Assembly: GCA_965221195.1 (NCBI GenBank)
Contig: OZ244864.1
Location: 186,001-250,000 of the forward strand
Source of the DNA: Poriferisodalis sp965221195
GTDB lineage: Bacteria > Actinomycetota > Acidimicrobiia > Acidimicrobiales > Poriferisodalaceae
Direction: 5' to 3'
Length of the DNA: 64,000 nt
A model generated the notes under the pieces. That model did no database searches and had not been told where the DNA came from. It saw only the letters and a list, made by a program, of their open reading frames with translations. A program made the position numbers and the translations under genes. Positions 26,487 through 35,717 of this stretch are shown piece by piece (the stretch's first letter is position 1; the number at the start of each line of letters is the position of its first letter).

Positions 26487-27011
26487 ATGGCCGGGCTGGA
26501 AGACCTGTACCGCGAGATCATCCTCGACCATTACCGCAACCCGCGCAACCGCGGAGAGCTGGAATGCCCTCCGGCTCATCGCAGCGAAGGGTTCAACCCT
26601 CTGTGCGGCGATGAGTTGGTGCTGACGTTCCAACTCGACGGAGACACGGTGACCGACCTGCAGTTCGCCGGGCAAGGCTGCTCTATCAGTCAGGCATCGG
26701 CGTCGATGATGTCGGCGGCGGTGATCGGCAAGTCTGCCGATGAGATCCGCGGTCTGACCCGCGCGTTCAAGGCCATGATGTCGATTCATGAGGAATCCAT
26801 CGGCGGCGACGGCAGAGAGGCGCTCGACGACGAGCCGTCAACTATCGATCCGCTCGGCGACGATCCAGACAGCTCGCAAGCCAGCGAGGTGAAACTGGGC
26901 GACCTAGAGGCACTGCGGGGCGTAGTGAAGTTCCCCGTCAGGATCAAGTGCGCGACGCTCGGTTGGAACGCCCTAGCGACCGGCCTCGACGAAGCAGCCG
27001 GTACACGCTGA
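26487..27011 (+). CDS. sufU: SufU-type sulfur transfer/scaffold protein
   Basis: 174 residues. It has three zinc/sulfur-binding cysteines: NPLCGDEL, GQGCSISQ and RIKCATLGW. SufU accepts the persulfide sulfur from SufS. The protein is about 25 residues longer than usual because of an acidic insert (about 110-135, GDGREALDDEPSTIDPLGDD) before the third cysteine. It follows sufS by 44 bases. Confidence 0.94.
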   Translation: MAGLEDLYREIILDHYRNPRNRGELECPPAHRSEGFNPLCGDELVLTFQLDGDTVTDLQFAGQGCSISQASASMMSAAVIGKSADEIRGLTRAFKAMMSIHEESIGGDGREALDDEPSTIDPLGDDPDSSQASEVKLGDLEALRGVVKFPVRIKCATLGWNALATGLDEAAGTR

Positions 27012-27019
27012 TTCGGACG

Positions 27020-27412
27020 TTACGTCGCTTGGCGCAGGTCGCGCCAGCGCCAGGGTGCGCCGTGTACCAAGAGTTCAGGATCGCCGGTCCATAGTTCGGC
27101 ATCGTGCGCGATAGCTGTGGCAGCAGCAAAGGCGTCGGCGTACGACAGTGGAAACTCCGACTTGATCGTCGCAGCTTCGATGACTCGTGTCGCATCGGGA
27201 GCCTCAGTCGTGACAACGCCCAAGAGATGTGACAGCACTCGATCTGCGAGCGTGGCATCCCAGCGACGGCGAACGGAGTAGTACACCTCGCCGACATTGA
27301 TCCACGACATGATTGCGTCCCCGCTTTCAAGCAACTCAGCCATCTGCCGCTCAAACGACGCTCTGTCCTGCATGAACTCCATGACAGGCCAAGTGTCGAG
27401 CACAACCGTCAT
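27020..27412 (-). CDS. PIN-domain toxin (VapC-like)
   Basis: A 130-residue ribonuclease of the PIN fold. The acidic residues are at VLDTWPVMEF (start), the mid-protein NVGEVYYSVRRR and FPLSYADAFAAATAIAHDAELWTGDPEL, which is the conserved acid-rich C-terminal part. It overlaps the AbrB-type antitoxin stop by one base. Convergent with sufU, eight bases apart. It probably cleaves RNA when free of its antitoxin. Confidence 0.9.
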   Translation of the reverse strand: MTVVLDTWPVMEFMQDRASFERQMAELLESGDAIMSWINVGEVYYSVRRRWDATLADRVLSHLLGVVTTEAPDATRVIEAATIKSEFPLSYADAFAAATAIAHDAELWTGDPELLVHGAPWRWRDLRQAT

Positions 27413-27699
27413 CAGCGAGAGTGATCGCCTGTGTCTTCACCAGAGAGCATTGCCCCGTAGCGGACCAGACGAGCTTCGTCACGTTCGCGGTCAGCCCGTC
27501 GCTCGGCGAGCAATTCATCAGCCAAGCTGGGTTCGCTCGGCAAGATGCCGATCAGCGAACGGATATCGCCAACGCGCCGGACGCTCACCGAATCGCCATC
27601 GCACCAGAAACTCACACGGTCGCCTGGACGGATGCCCAGCTGGTCGCGTATCTCCTTGGGGATCACCACCTGGCCTTTCGGCCCCACCTTATGAGTCAT
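27412..27699 (-). CDS. AbrB/SpoVT-type antitoxin (VapB-like)
   Basis: 95 residues. The swapped-hairpin DNA-binding domain is at the N terminus (KVGPKGQVVIPKEIRDQLGIRPGDRVSFW), followed by a charged helical tail that would bind the toxin. The ATG at 27699 is a few bases from a good -10 box, so the mRNA is probably leaderless. The antitoxin would repress this promoter. Confidence 0.92.
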   Translation of the reverse strand: MTHKVGPKGQVVIPKEIRDQLGIRPGDRVSFWCDGDSVSVRRVGDIRSLIGILPSEPSLADELLAERRADRERDEARLVRYGAMLSGEDTGDHSR

Positions 27700-27706
27700 A
27701 CCACTT

Positions 27707-27734
27707 AGTATAACTGAACCGTTGTGGCTGTCAT
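27707..27734 (-). promoter_or_regulatory. Promoter of the VapB-VapC-like operon
   Basis: Minus strand ATGACA (27729-27734), a 16-base spacer and TATACT (27707-27712). The ATG of the antitoxin begins eight bases after the -10 box, so transcription should start at or within a base or two of the start codon. Confidence 0.65.
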
Positions 27735-27895
27735 CGCCTTTTCGTTCACGCTCTGCGTTGCTCTGGGTACCGACAGCTGATCGCCGGTTTATAGTGTCGC
27801 CGGGCCGGTCGCTGGTGTCGTGCCGAAGCTGGAGTGTTCTCAGTGCCTCGTTGCAGAGTCCATGCGTCAGAGATGGTCAAATCAAGGTGAGGCGA

Positions 27896-30800
27896 GTGAG
27901 CCAGCGACAGTTCGTTCCGAGACACCGGGTGCTGTGGAGCGACAGCACGACCGAACGTCGTAAAGCCGAAGGCTGGGATGCCTACTATGCCAGTGCTGGC
28001 GCGTCGCTGAGATCCGTTCCCGACGAGCGCTGGGCTTCACTCGCCAACTGCTGGGTGGCGCGGTCAATGAGAGAACCGTCGCGAAATGCCGTCGGGCATC
28101 AAGCGTCGACTGCGGCCATGCGCAAACTGCTCGCACGCGGCAGCGCACCGCCTCTGCATCCCGATGCCGAGCGACTGCTGCTGGAACAGCAGGGTCTGGG
28201 CGAACATGTCATCAACAACGCCTACCGCGGCGACCTAGCACCAATATTAGATCCAAAACAGACCTTCACGAAAAGAGTGTTCGCAATCCCCGCGGTTACT
28301 GACGACTCTGATGCAGCGTTCGATGTTGAACTGACTGACGAGAACTCTCAGCCCGAGAAGGAGTTCGTCGCCCTGGTCCAAGAGCACGCTCCCCATGCCG
28401 TGAAGTGGCTCACGCCACAAGCACCACTGGATGCACTCTTGGCATCCGACGGCAACAATGACGGCTTAGACGGTCTGACGCAGGGAGGGGCAGTATCACA
28501 CCAAGCCCTGCGCCGAGTCGACTTTCTGTGTTCGGCGCCCGACGCTGGCCCGTTCGTCATCGAGATCGACGGCCTTCAGCATGAAGACGAAAAAGAAATC
28601 GACCGTCGACGAGATGCCGCGTTGCTTGACATCGGCATCGAGACATTCCGAATACCCACCTACGAATTGGCTGCTGACGCAGCGAAGCGCGGATGCCTTG
28701 AGCACGCGCTCTGGAAGCTGCAGGCGCTGCCACAGCCCCAAGAGCCCGACTTTCTGGTCTGGGGTGCCGTGCAAGCACACCGGCTGATGCTCGGGTTGTG
28801 CGAGGCGATGGATGCCGGTTGGCTCGATGGCGACACATGGCACATTGAAGTGCATGATCCGACTTCGGCGGCAGTGGGGCTCGTGGGGCCCTACCTTGGG
28901 CTGGTTGACGCACTTGGCACCATGTGGAACGACGAGCTGCCGCCCCCGCAGCGCATCGTGTTCTCAAGCGGTGACGGCGCTCGCCGGTTTGTACGCACCG
29001 CCGCCGCAACGTTCGAGGAGCAGCCGACCAGTACACCTCCGTCTGACACAGCGGACGTACAGATTCGGCTCGAGTGCGATCTCACGCCACCCCAACCGAT
29101 GCCGGATGCCGCCCACGACCAGACTGTCATCATCCGTTCATGCGGAGTTCCGGTTCTGCTGGCTGACGATTTTGGAAGTCTGCCCGAACGTCGCGCTGCT
29201 TTCGCGGGATGCGATGACGCGGGTGAGTCGCAGAGGGTCATCGAAGCGGTGCTGCGGGCAGTCTTTGCAAAGGAGAAGCTGCGAGAAGGCCAGATGGAGG
29301 CCGTCACTGAGATTCTTGGGGGCCATGACTGTGCAGTGCTGCTGCCGACTGGTGGCGGCAAGAGCATGATCTACCAGTTGGCTGGACTCTGCATGCCGGG
29401 TGTCACCCTCGTAGTGGACCCGATTATCGCTCTCATCGAGGACCAGATCGAAGGACTACACAGTCACGGCATTGATCGCTGCATCGGCATAAGCACAGAA
29501 AACAAAAATCTGCAGAGTGAACTTGGCAATGCCTATTTTGCGTTCGTTGCGCCTGAACGCCTTCAACGTCAAGACTTCCGAGACAAGCTGACGGAGACAT
29601 GCCAGCTCGCTCCGGTGAACATCGCCGTCATTGATGAGGCCCACTGCGTCTCGGAGTGGGGTCACGACTTCCGTACTGCGTATCTCAACTTCGGAGCCAC
29701 GCTGCGACGCGTATGCAAAAGTGCGGATCCACCCCCGTTGCTGGCGCTCACCGGCACTGCGTCGCGTCCTGTGCTGAAAGACATGCTGCACCAACTCGGC
29801 ATCTCACAAGCGCGCGAAAACTCAGTTGTTCGCCCCAATACCTTCGATCGAAAAGAGCTGAACTTCCGGGTGATTCGCACCAACCCAGACAACCGGGCTG
29901 CCAAGTTCACGGGCGAGTTGGGTGCGTTACCCGGCAGGTTTGGCGCGAAGAAAGCGAGTTTCTTCACTCCCGGGATTGGTTACCCTGGGATCGTCTTCAT
30001 TCGCACCGTCACAGGGAAGAAAGGTATCACGCCGACGTGGAAACATGTAAAAGAAATACACCCATCAGTTGTCGTATACTCAGGCAGCGCACCCGATGGA
30101 TTCGCGCCAAATAAATGGACAGAGAAAAAGCGTAAGTTCGCAGCGGATTTCAAACAAGACCGAGCCAACACGATGGTGGCCACAAATGCCTTCGGGATGG
30201 GCATCGATAAGTCGAATATCCGCTGGGTGATCCACTATGGACTGCCAAGCTCGATTGAGGCCTACTACCAAGAAGTGGGTCGAGCTGGACGCGACGGTTC
30301 CGACGCGCACTGCATATGGATACTTACCGACGACAACCCAGACCTCAACGAAGAGTTACTGCACACTGGACATAGGTCGAACAGTTACGACGACCTAGAC
30401 ACCGCGCTGTGGTTCCTCCAACGATCATTTCCACGGCGAAGCATAGAACACGAAACGCTCCTCTCTGTGTATGACCAGTTGTCGAGCGGCAAGCAAGGTA
30501 TCCCCTTGGCACAAAAAGACACGAGCAGCGACGACAGCGAACGCGCGCTGCACCGACTGGCCGTGTTGTCGTGCGTGGAGGACTACACTCTGCAAGGTGG
30601 ATTCGGTAGCGTAGTAGCCAATGTACGCAGCCGTGACTGCTCTCCCGAAGACATCGTTGCGGGTCTGCTCGGTTTTGTTGAGCGGAGTGCCCCGGGCCGC
30701 CTTGAAAGCATCCGATCTGAGGCCGACCGGCACTATGACAGCGTGCGTCATGCTGTTGAGCAGTGCGGCAGGCTCCTCATAGATGTCATCTACGACACGA

Positions 30801-31537
30801 TAGTTCAGGCACGGCTGCGCAGCCTGCGAGAAATGTGGCTGGTAGCCCGCGAAGCAGAGTCCAACGGCCAAATCCTGCGAGACCGCATTCTCTCGTATCT
30901 CAACGAGGGCGACATCTCTCGTCGCATGGAAGAACTAGCCGAGAAGACGACGTTCTCCTTCGACGATTGGCTAGACGGATGGGTTTCGCTGGGCGGAGTC
31001 CCCACCGACGAATCTTCTGATGAGGTTGCTGGTCTGTTCGTGTCTCAAAGCGATACGCAAGAGTGGCGGTCAGCAGCTGCGCGACTGCTCGGTTCTTACC
31101 CAGAGCATCCTGGGCTGCTCGCAAGCCGCGGTCTGGCGGAAGCTCTGCTGGGCGACGGCGATCTGCGCCAATTTGAACAAAACATGCAGGACGCGGTGAA
31201 TTCGGCGCTGGGCGATTACGGCACCAACCACAACGAGGTAGATCAGCTTCTTGCCAAGGTGATCTGTGCGCTCACCGGACCTGTCGGCAACGACAACGAA
31301 CCTGCGATGGCCGACGCAACGCTGGAACGGGCAGAACGTGATGCCAACCATCTCATAGCTGGCCTGATCGGTGCAGCGGACAGAGCCAAAGCTCTCGGCG
31401 ATGAGACCACCCAATGGCTCGACGATCATTGGCATCGACACGGCGAACTCGCAGTGCTCCAACTGGCAAGATCGATTCAGTTCGCCAACGAAACCGCGAG
31501 CACGGCCTTAGCCGTTTACAGGAGAATAAATGACTGA
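27896..31537 (+). CDS. RecQ-like helicase with N-terminal nuclease-like domain
   Basis: 1213 residues from GTG 27896, chosen for the AAGGTGAGG just upstream; GTG 27887 is close, and the frame stays open to 27722. Residues about 205-255 look like a DUF559/Vsr-type PD-(D/E)XK nuclease (FVIEIDGLQHEDEKEIDRR...IETFRI). The RecQ-type SF2 helicase follows: Walker A LLPTGGGKSM (about 481), DEAH VIDEAHCVSEWGHDFR (about 578), ALTGTAS, NAFGMGIDKSNIRWVIHYG and QEVGRAGRDG (about 793). A long helical C terminus has no RQC zinc site that I can see. Coupled to a coiled-coil gene. It sits among toxin-antitoxin genes, so a defence role is plausible but unproven. Confidence 0.85.
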   Translation: MSQRQFVPRHRVLWSDSTTERRKAEGWDAYYASAGASLRSVPDERWASLANCWVARSMREPSRNAVGHQASTAAMRKLLARGSAPPLHPDAERLLLEQQGLGEHVINNAYRGDLAPILDPKQTFTKRVFAIPAVTDDSDAAFDVELTDENSQPEKEFVALVQEHAPHAVKWLTPQAPLDALLASDGNNDGLDGLTQGGAVSHQALRRVDFLCSAPDAGPFVIEIDGLQHEDEKEIDRRRDAALLDIGIETFRIPTYELAADAAKRGCLEHALWKLQALPQPQEPDFLVWGAVQAHRLMLGLCEAMDAGWLDGDTWHIEVHDPTSAAVGLVGPYLGLVDALGTMWNDELPPPQRIVFSSGDGARRFVRTAAATFEEQPTSTPPSDTADVQIRLECDLTPPQPMPDAAHDQTVIIRSCGVPVLLADDFGSLPERRAAFAGCDDAGESQRVIEAVLRAVFAKEKLREGQMEAVTEILGGHDCAVLLPTGGGKSMIYQLAGLCMPGVTLVVDPIIALIEDQIEGLHSHGIDRCIGISTENKNLQSELGNAYFAFVAPERLQRQDFRDKLTETCQLAPVNIAVIDEAHCVSEWGHDFRTAYLNFGATLRRVCKSADPPPLLALTGTASRPVLKDMLHQLGISQARENSVVRPNTFDRKELNFRVIRTNPDNRAAKFTGELGALPGRFGAKKASFFTPGIGYPGIVFIRTVTGKKGITPTWKHVKEIHPSVVVYSGSAPDGFAPNKWTEKKRKFAADFKQDRANTMVATNAFGMGIDKSNIRWVIHYGLPSSIEAYYQEVGRAGRDGSDAHCIWILTDDNPDLNEELLHTGHRSNSYDDLDTALWFLQRSFPRRSIEHETLLSVYDQLSSGKQGIPLAQKDTSSDDSERALHRLAVLSCVEDYTLQGGFGSVVANVRSRDCSPEDIVAGLLGFVERSAPGRLESIRSEADRHYDSVRHAVEQCGRLLIDVIYDTIVQARLRSLREMWLVAREAESNGQILRDRILSYLNEGDISRRMEELAEKTTFSFDDWLDGWVSLGGVPTDESSDEVAGLFVSQSDTQEWRSAAARLLGSYPEHPGLLASRGLAEALLGDGDLRQFEQNMQDAVNSALGDYGTNHNEVDQLLAKVICALTGPVGNDNEPAMADATLERAERDANHLIAGLIGAADRAKALGDETTQWLDDHWHRHGELAVLQLARSIQFANETASTALAVYRRIND

Positions 31538-32060
31538 CAACGAGATCACCTTTGACGCTGTTCGTGAACGCTGGAACGAAACCATCGCCTCGCTGACGGC
31601 TCTGCGAGGACAACTAACAGAATTGCATGACTCCAAGCAGCGTCAGTCATCAGCAGCCGAATCTCTCGACTCAGCAGCTGAGGTCATGAGCAAGATCGCG
31701 ACCAGCGTTGAAGGCGTAGCAACGTCAGTCGACAATGCATTGGCGCAGTTGCAGTCGGCAGTGGACGCAGCCCAAAATCTGCTTGAGGGCGAGCCACTGC
31801 GAGAGCTTCAACAGACCGTGACCGAAAAGATAGAGACTTTAGACAAGACCGTGGCCGAACAAGGATCGTCAGTCGGCAAGGACATCGACGGCCTTCGCGA
31901 GATGCTCTCCTCCAAACTGAACTCGGTCGAGAGCGATCGAGACGCAATGCAAAAAGAGCGCGACGCGCTCCAGCAACGAGTCGACGCACTCGAATCGGCC
32001 CTCTCTCGAATCCCCGAGAAGCAACGTCAGAAGCTGGATCAGAAATTCGGCTTGTCCTGA
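31530..32060 (+). CDS. Coiled-coil protein coupled to the helicase-nuclease
   Basis: 176 residues, almost entirely helical and heptad-like (EVMSKIATSVEGVATSVDNALAQLQSAVDAAQNLL; KERDALQQRVDALESALSRI). The ATG overlaps the last eight bases of the helicase gene, with AGGAG six bases upstream, so the two are translated together. No enzymatic motif is seen. Probably a structural or regulatory partner of the helicase. Confidence 0.8.
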   Translation: MTDNEITFDAVRERWNETIASLTALRGQLTELHDSKQRQSSAAESLDSAAEVMSKIATSVEGVATSVDNALAQLQSAVDAAQNLLEGEPLRELQQTVTEKIETLDKTVAEQGSSVGKDIDGLREMLSSKLNSVESDRDAMQKERDALQQRVDALESALSRIPEKQRQKLDQKFGLS

Positions 32061-32122
32061 AGGAGCACCTGCGCTGCGGACTTGGCGGTGGCGGGCGGTC
32101 TGGGGTGGGCTTGTTGCGGGGG

Positions 32123-32668
32123 CTACCAGCGGTGGCCGGGGGGTACGCCGGTCATCCATTCGGAGATGCGGCGTGACGTGCCCGGGGTGGTGCCCGACGG
32201 CAGATCATCGGGCGCGAAGAACGCCACTTCGGCGATCTCCGCAGAAACGGACTCCTCTACACGCCAGTCCGTGACGACGAACACCACAATGTGGTCGCTG
32301 CGATTGCCGTGACGCGAGGAGTACACGCCAAGCACGTTGTGGGGTGTCTCAGCGACGACCACGCCGGTCTCCTCCCGCAGTTCTCTTGCGACAGCGTCCA
32401 CCAGCGCCTCGCGGGTCTTGACACCGCCGCCCGGCAGGAACCAGCCGTCCCGGTAGGTGTGTCGCACTAAGCAGATACGGCCCTTGTGGTCTACCACCAG
32501 TCCGCGCACGCCGAGCGTGACCCGCGCGGGCCGCAAACGCACACAGAACTCAAAGAGCTGATGCACTAAGCGACGCAGACCCGGTTGCGGCGTGATTGTT
32601 CCCTCAAACGCCGGCATGGCCGGGAGCTGCGCAGACCCCGAGCGCCGCTTCAAGCGTGGCAATCGCAT
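32123..32668 (-). CDS. NUDIX hydrolase
   Basis: Up to 181 residues; an internal ATG near 32615 (MPAFEGTITPQP) is an alternative start. The NUDIX box is complete: GGGVKTREALVDAVARELREETGV, with metal-binding REEeTG glutamates. It hydrolyses a nucleoside diphosphate linked to some other moiety; the substrate is not readable. A short hydrophobic helix precedes the domain. It ends 11 bases from nothing larger, with the pterin dehydratase gene directly upstream on the same strand. Confidence 0.9.
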   Translation of the reverse strand: MRLPRLKRRSGSAQLPAMPAFEGTITPQPGLRRLVHQLFEFCVRLRPARVTLGVRGLVVDHKGRICLVRHTYRDGWFLPGGGVKTREALVDAVARELREETGVVVAETPHNVLGVYSSRHGNRSDHIVVFVVTDWRVEESVSAEIAEVAFFAPDDLPSGTTPGTSRRISEWMTGVPPGHRW

Positions 32669-32678
32669 TGAGCAGCGA

Positions 32679-32975
32679 TCAGCCTGCGGCGCCCGCTAGG
32701 CCGTCCATTGCACGCGCCAGTTCCGCGTCTAACTCGGTCACTCCACCGCGGTCATGCGTGCTGAGCGTCACCTCCACCGTGCTGTACACGTTCGACCAGT
32801 TGGGGTGGTGGTTCATCTTCTCGGCCACAAGCGCTGCGGATGCCATGAACCCGAACGCCTCCACAAAACTTGCGAAACCAAACGTGCGTCGCAGCTCGCG
32901 GCCTGAGACATCCCAGTCGTCCATCTCAGTGGCCAGCGCTTCCAGCGCATCGTCGCTCAACAATTCACATGCCAT
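32679..32975 (-). CDS. 4a-hydroxytetrahydrobiopterin dehydratase
   Basis: 98 residues of the pterin-4a-carbinolamine dehydratase family. The active-site pattern EKMNHHPNWSNVYSTVEVTLSTHDRGG contains the His-His-Pro-x-Trp motif. The family recycles pterin cofactors of aromatic amino acid hydroxylases, and in bacteria it may also support molybdopterin enzymes. The length is normal. It is upstream of the NUDIX gene, 10 bases apart. Confidence 0.93.
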   Translation of the reverse strand: MACELLSDDALEALATEMDDWDVSGRELRRTFGFASFVEAFGFMASAALVAEKMNHHPNWSNVYSTVEVTLSTHDRGGVTELDAELARAMDGLAGAAG

Positions 32976-33089
32976 CGGATCACCCTCCCTGTGTATCTAT
33001 GACCTGTGTGTCCCTACACCTAGTCAACACCGACTCCACACACATCAAAGCCATGCAGCACTAAGCACATATCCCAACACATGATGCCC

Positions 33090-33149
33090 CAGCGTTGTTC
33101 AGCCCAGCGTTGTTCAGCCCAGCGTCGTTCAGCCCAGCGTCGTTCAGCC
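33090..33149. repeat. 15-bp tandem repeat, four copies, at the sufC stop
   Basis: Units begin at 33090, 33105, 33120 and 33135 (CAGCGTTGTTCAGCC, or CAGCGTCGTTCAGCC in the last two). The sufC stop (33144-33146) lies in the unit nearest the gene. Confidence 0.95.
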
Positions 33150-34019
33150 CAGGCCGTCGAGCGGGTCCGCCCACGGATCGGCCAACGGATCATCAGCGGT
33201 TGACGAATCTGCGCCGCTGCGCCCACCAATCGACACGGCGACCCCCGAAGCGGGCTCAGCGGGCAGGTACGGCGCGTAGCCGTCGGCTTCGAGCGCCTCA
33301 GCCAGCTCCGGCCCGCCGGAGTCCACGATGCGACCGTCCACGATGACATGGACCTCATCAGGCCGCAGATACTCCAATACTCGAGTGAAATGCGTAATGG
33401 CCAGCACTCCCAGGCCGTCGTCGGTAAGTGCTTCGATGCGGCTAGCACATGCTCGCACAGCGTCGATGTCGAGGCCGCTGTCGATCTCGTCCAAAACGGC
33501 GATGCGAGGTCTCAGCACGGCAAGTTGCACGGTCTCGTTGCGCTTACGCTCGCCGCCCGACATGTCCACGTTAAGCGGGCGTTCCACCAGATCGGTCTTC
33601 AGCCCGACCGCTACGGCTTCGGCTTGGAGCCTCCGGCGCGTCCGCTCCAGATGATCCGCATCGACACCGTTGCTGCTGTCTCGCAAGGCGAGGGCCTCCG
33701 CCAAGGCTTGCGCAGCGGAGACACCGGGCACCTCCGTCGGATGCTGCATCGCCAAGAACAGACCGGCCTGTGCCCGCTGCCACGGAGCCAAGCCCAGCAC
33801 ATCATCTCCGTTGAGAGTCACCGAACCTGCAGTGACCTCATAACCCGGCCTACCCATGACGACATGTGCGAGCGTGCTCTTACCCGAGCCATTGGGCCCC
33901 ATAACCGCATGCACACGGCCCGAGGAAACTTCCAGATTGACGCCGCGCAGGATCTCGGCGCCGCCCGCTGTGGCATGCAGCCCCTCAATGCGCAGAGTGT
34001 GGCTCGTCGGAGCGTTCAT
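33144..34019 (-). CDS. sufC: Fe-S cluster assembly ATPase SufC (copy 2)
   Basis: 291 residues. Walker A GPNGSGKSTLAHVVMG, signature MSGGERKRNETVQLA, Walker B IAVLDEIDSGLDIDAVR and H-loop ITHFTRVLEYL. A C-terminal extension after GYAPYLPAEP (about 30 residues, Gly/Ser/Asp-rich, then ADPLADPWADPLDGLG) is partly built from the repeat that covers the stop codon. It is the last gene of the sufB-led operon, overlapping the Rieske gene by ATGA. This copy has SufB and SufD as direct partners, unlike copy 1. Confidence 0.95.
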   Translation of the reverse strand: MNAPTSHTLRIEGLHATAGGAEILRGVNLEVSSGRVHAVMGPNGSGKSTLAHVVMGRPGYEVTAGSVTLNGDDVLGLAPWQRAQAGLFLAMQHPTEVPGVSAAQALAEALALRDSSNGVDADHLERTRRRLQAEAVAVGLKTDLVERPLNVDMSGGERKRNETVQLAVLRPRIAVLDEIDSGLDIDAVRACASRIEALTDDGLGVLAITHFTRVLEYLRPDEVHVIVDGRIVDSGGPELAEALEADGYAPYLPAEPASGVAVSIGGRSGADSSTADDPLADPWADPLDGLG

Positions 34020-34348
34020 GGCAGCACTACCGCAACGTCATCGCCATTGAGGCGGATTTCATACACCGGAACCGGCACAGTGGCAGGGAAGCAGTTCGGC
34101 TCGCCGGTCCGCAGATTGAAAGCAGAGGAATGCTGGGGGCACTCAAGCGCGCACTCCTCAGGCCAGACCCACCCATCCGCCAGTGAATAGTTCTGGTGGC
34201 TGCACCGGTCACCGATGGCGTAATAGTCGTCGCCGATGCGAGCCACAGCGATGCGGTGCCCCTCAATGTCGAAACGCCTGGCTTCGCCGTCAGGCACATC
34301 GCTGCGCTGGCACAGCACAGCGGTTCGGGCTTCGTCCGTGGTGCTCAT
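34016..34348 (-). CDS. Rieske [2Fe-2S] ferredoxin-like protein
   Basis: 110 residues from ATG 34348. Rieske cluster ligands are CSH (GDRCSHQNYSLADG) and CPQH (ECALECPQHSSAFNL), with the usual spacing. It is a soluble non-haem dioxygenase-type ferredoxin that is commonly found in actinobacterial SUF operons between sufD and sufC, as here. It probably carries electrons for, or is a client of, the SUF scaffold. ATGA overlap with sufC. Confidence 0.94.
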   Translation of the reverse strand: MSTTDEARTAVLCQRSDVPDGEARRFDIEGHRIAVARIGDDYYAIGDRCSHQNYSLADGWVWPEECALECPQHSSAFNLRTGEPNCFPATVPVPVYEIRLNGDDVAVVLP

Positions 34349-34376
34349 GGCAGTGCCTCCATTCGGACCGGCTCGG

Positions 34377-35618
34377 TCACGCGGCGATCGGAGCTGCGAC
34401 CAGTTCGTCGATGCGTCTACGCACCGAGGCCGCAATGGCAGCAGAGGGCAGCACTTCGAGCACTTCGTCGAAGAATCCGCGCACGACCAGCGCCTCAGCC
34501 ACTTCGGTCGGCACACCGCGGCTCTCGAGGTAGAAGCGCTGGTCTAGGTCCACAGGGCTGATTGAGGAAGCGTGACTGCACCGCACATCGTTGTTCTCGA
34601 TCTCGAGGTTTGGAACCGACTCAGCCCAAGCGTGCGGCGAGAGCTTCAGATTCCGGTTGGTTTGATCCGCAACAACATGAGCCGCGTCAGTTTCGATGCG
34701 GATCAGCCCGCTGTATACCGCCCGGGCATGATCGTCGACTGCGCCTTTGAACAGCAGATCAGAGGTGGTGTGGGGTGCCACATGGGTCTGGAAGGTACGG
34801 AAATCGAGTGTGGAGTTGCCACGGCCGAAATACACGGCATCAATCTCACTGTGTCCGCCGCGTCCGGTCATGTCGGTGCTAATGCGAGCCCGGGCGTACG
34901 CGCTTCCCATAGCGACATGCCCGATCCGCAGGTTGGCATCGCGGCCCACTTCGGAGCAGTGATTGGCGATCTGCCACGCCTCAGATCCGAGTTCTTGCAC
35001 AGTGAGATGACTGAGATGGGTGCCATCGCCAACGCTCAGTTCGGTGAGCGGGCAGATGAGCGCCGACTCATCGCCGCTGGTGTGATGCTCGATCACGCTG
35101 GCCTGGCTCATCGGCCCAGCCACTACCACCAGCCGAGGGAACCAAGCCAAGCCCGCAGCATCAGTATGTATATGCACCACCACGGGACCAGTCACCACTG
35201 CGCTGGGCTCGATGCGGACAGCCACAGGTGCCGCTGCAAGAGCCAGATTCCAATCGCCAAAGACATCCGGCCCCTGCGGGGCAACCGCCCCGACTAGGTC
35301 GTCGGCACCGTCGTCGATGGTCAACACGCTGATGTCGTCTGAGCGCACTTCGACCTCAACGACAGACCCGTTCGTCACGCGGATGACAGCAGCAGCATCG
35401 TCGTCGATGTCAGATGCCAAGCCGGCTGGTCCGGCCCCGCCCCCAGGGGCTGCAATCTTGTACTGGCTAGTGTCGAGGTCGTCGATCGGGGTGTAACGCC
35501 AGACCTCTTCGGTGAACGACGGCTGACCTGCAGCGAGCGCTCGTTCTGCTGCTACGCGACGACGCTCGGCGGCCTCGCCACAAACGCCGAGCGCGTGGAC
35601 GAGTTCGGGGGAGAACAC
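34377..35618 (-). CDS. sufD: Fe-S cluster assembly protein SufD
   Basis: 413 residues if read from GTG 35618 (MFSPELVHALGVCGEAAERRRV), the family-like N terminus; the frame continues 21 codons upstream. The right-handed beta-helix core has GRGGHSEIDAVYFGRGNSTLDF, LLFKGAVDDHARAVYSGLIRIE and the C-terminal ENNDVRCSHASSISPVDLDQRFYLESRGV, where SufB/SufD carry the conserved Cys-His. It forms the SufBC2D scaffold with SufB (38097-39509). It is separated from sufB by three unrelated genes. Confidence 0.94.
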   Translation of the reverse strand: MFSPELVHALGVCGEAAERRRVAAERALAAGQPSFTEEVWRYTPIDDLDTSQYKIAAPGGGAGPAGLASDIDDDAAAVIRVTNGSVVEVEVRSDDISVLTIDDGADDLVGAVAPQGPDVFGDWNLALAAAPVAVRIEPSAVVTGPVVVHIHTDAAGLAWFPRLVVVAGPMSQASVIEHHTSGDESALICPLTELSVGDGTHLSHLTVQELGSEAWQIANHCSEVGRDANLRIGHVAMGSAYARARISTDMTGRGGHSEIDAVYFGRGNSTLDFRTFQTHVAPHTTSDLLFKGAVDDHARAVYSGLIRIETDAAHVVADQTNRNLKLSPHAWAESVPNLEIENNDVRCSHASSISPVDLDQRFYLESRGVPTEVAEALVVRGFFDEVLEVLPSAAIAASVRRRIDELVAAPIAA

Positions 35619-35717
35619 GCTGCGGAGGCTACCGGCGCAGCCGCAGGTGGCTAGCCGAGCGAATCCAGCCCGGACACACAAGACTGCCTAGATGCAGTTG
35701 CCCAGATGCAGTTGCGC

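Noticed and set aside
34562..35297. Long plus-strand frame of 241 codons
   Set aside because: Antisense to sufD, which has clear family motifs in its own frame.
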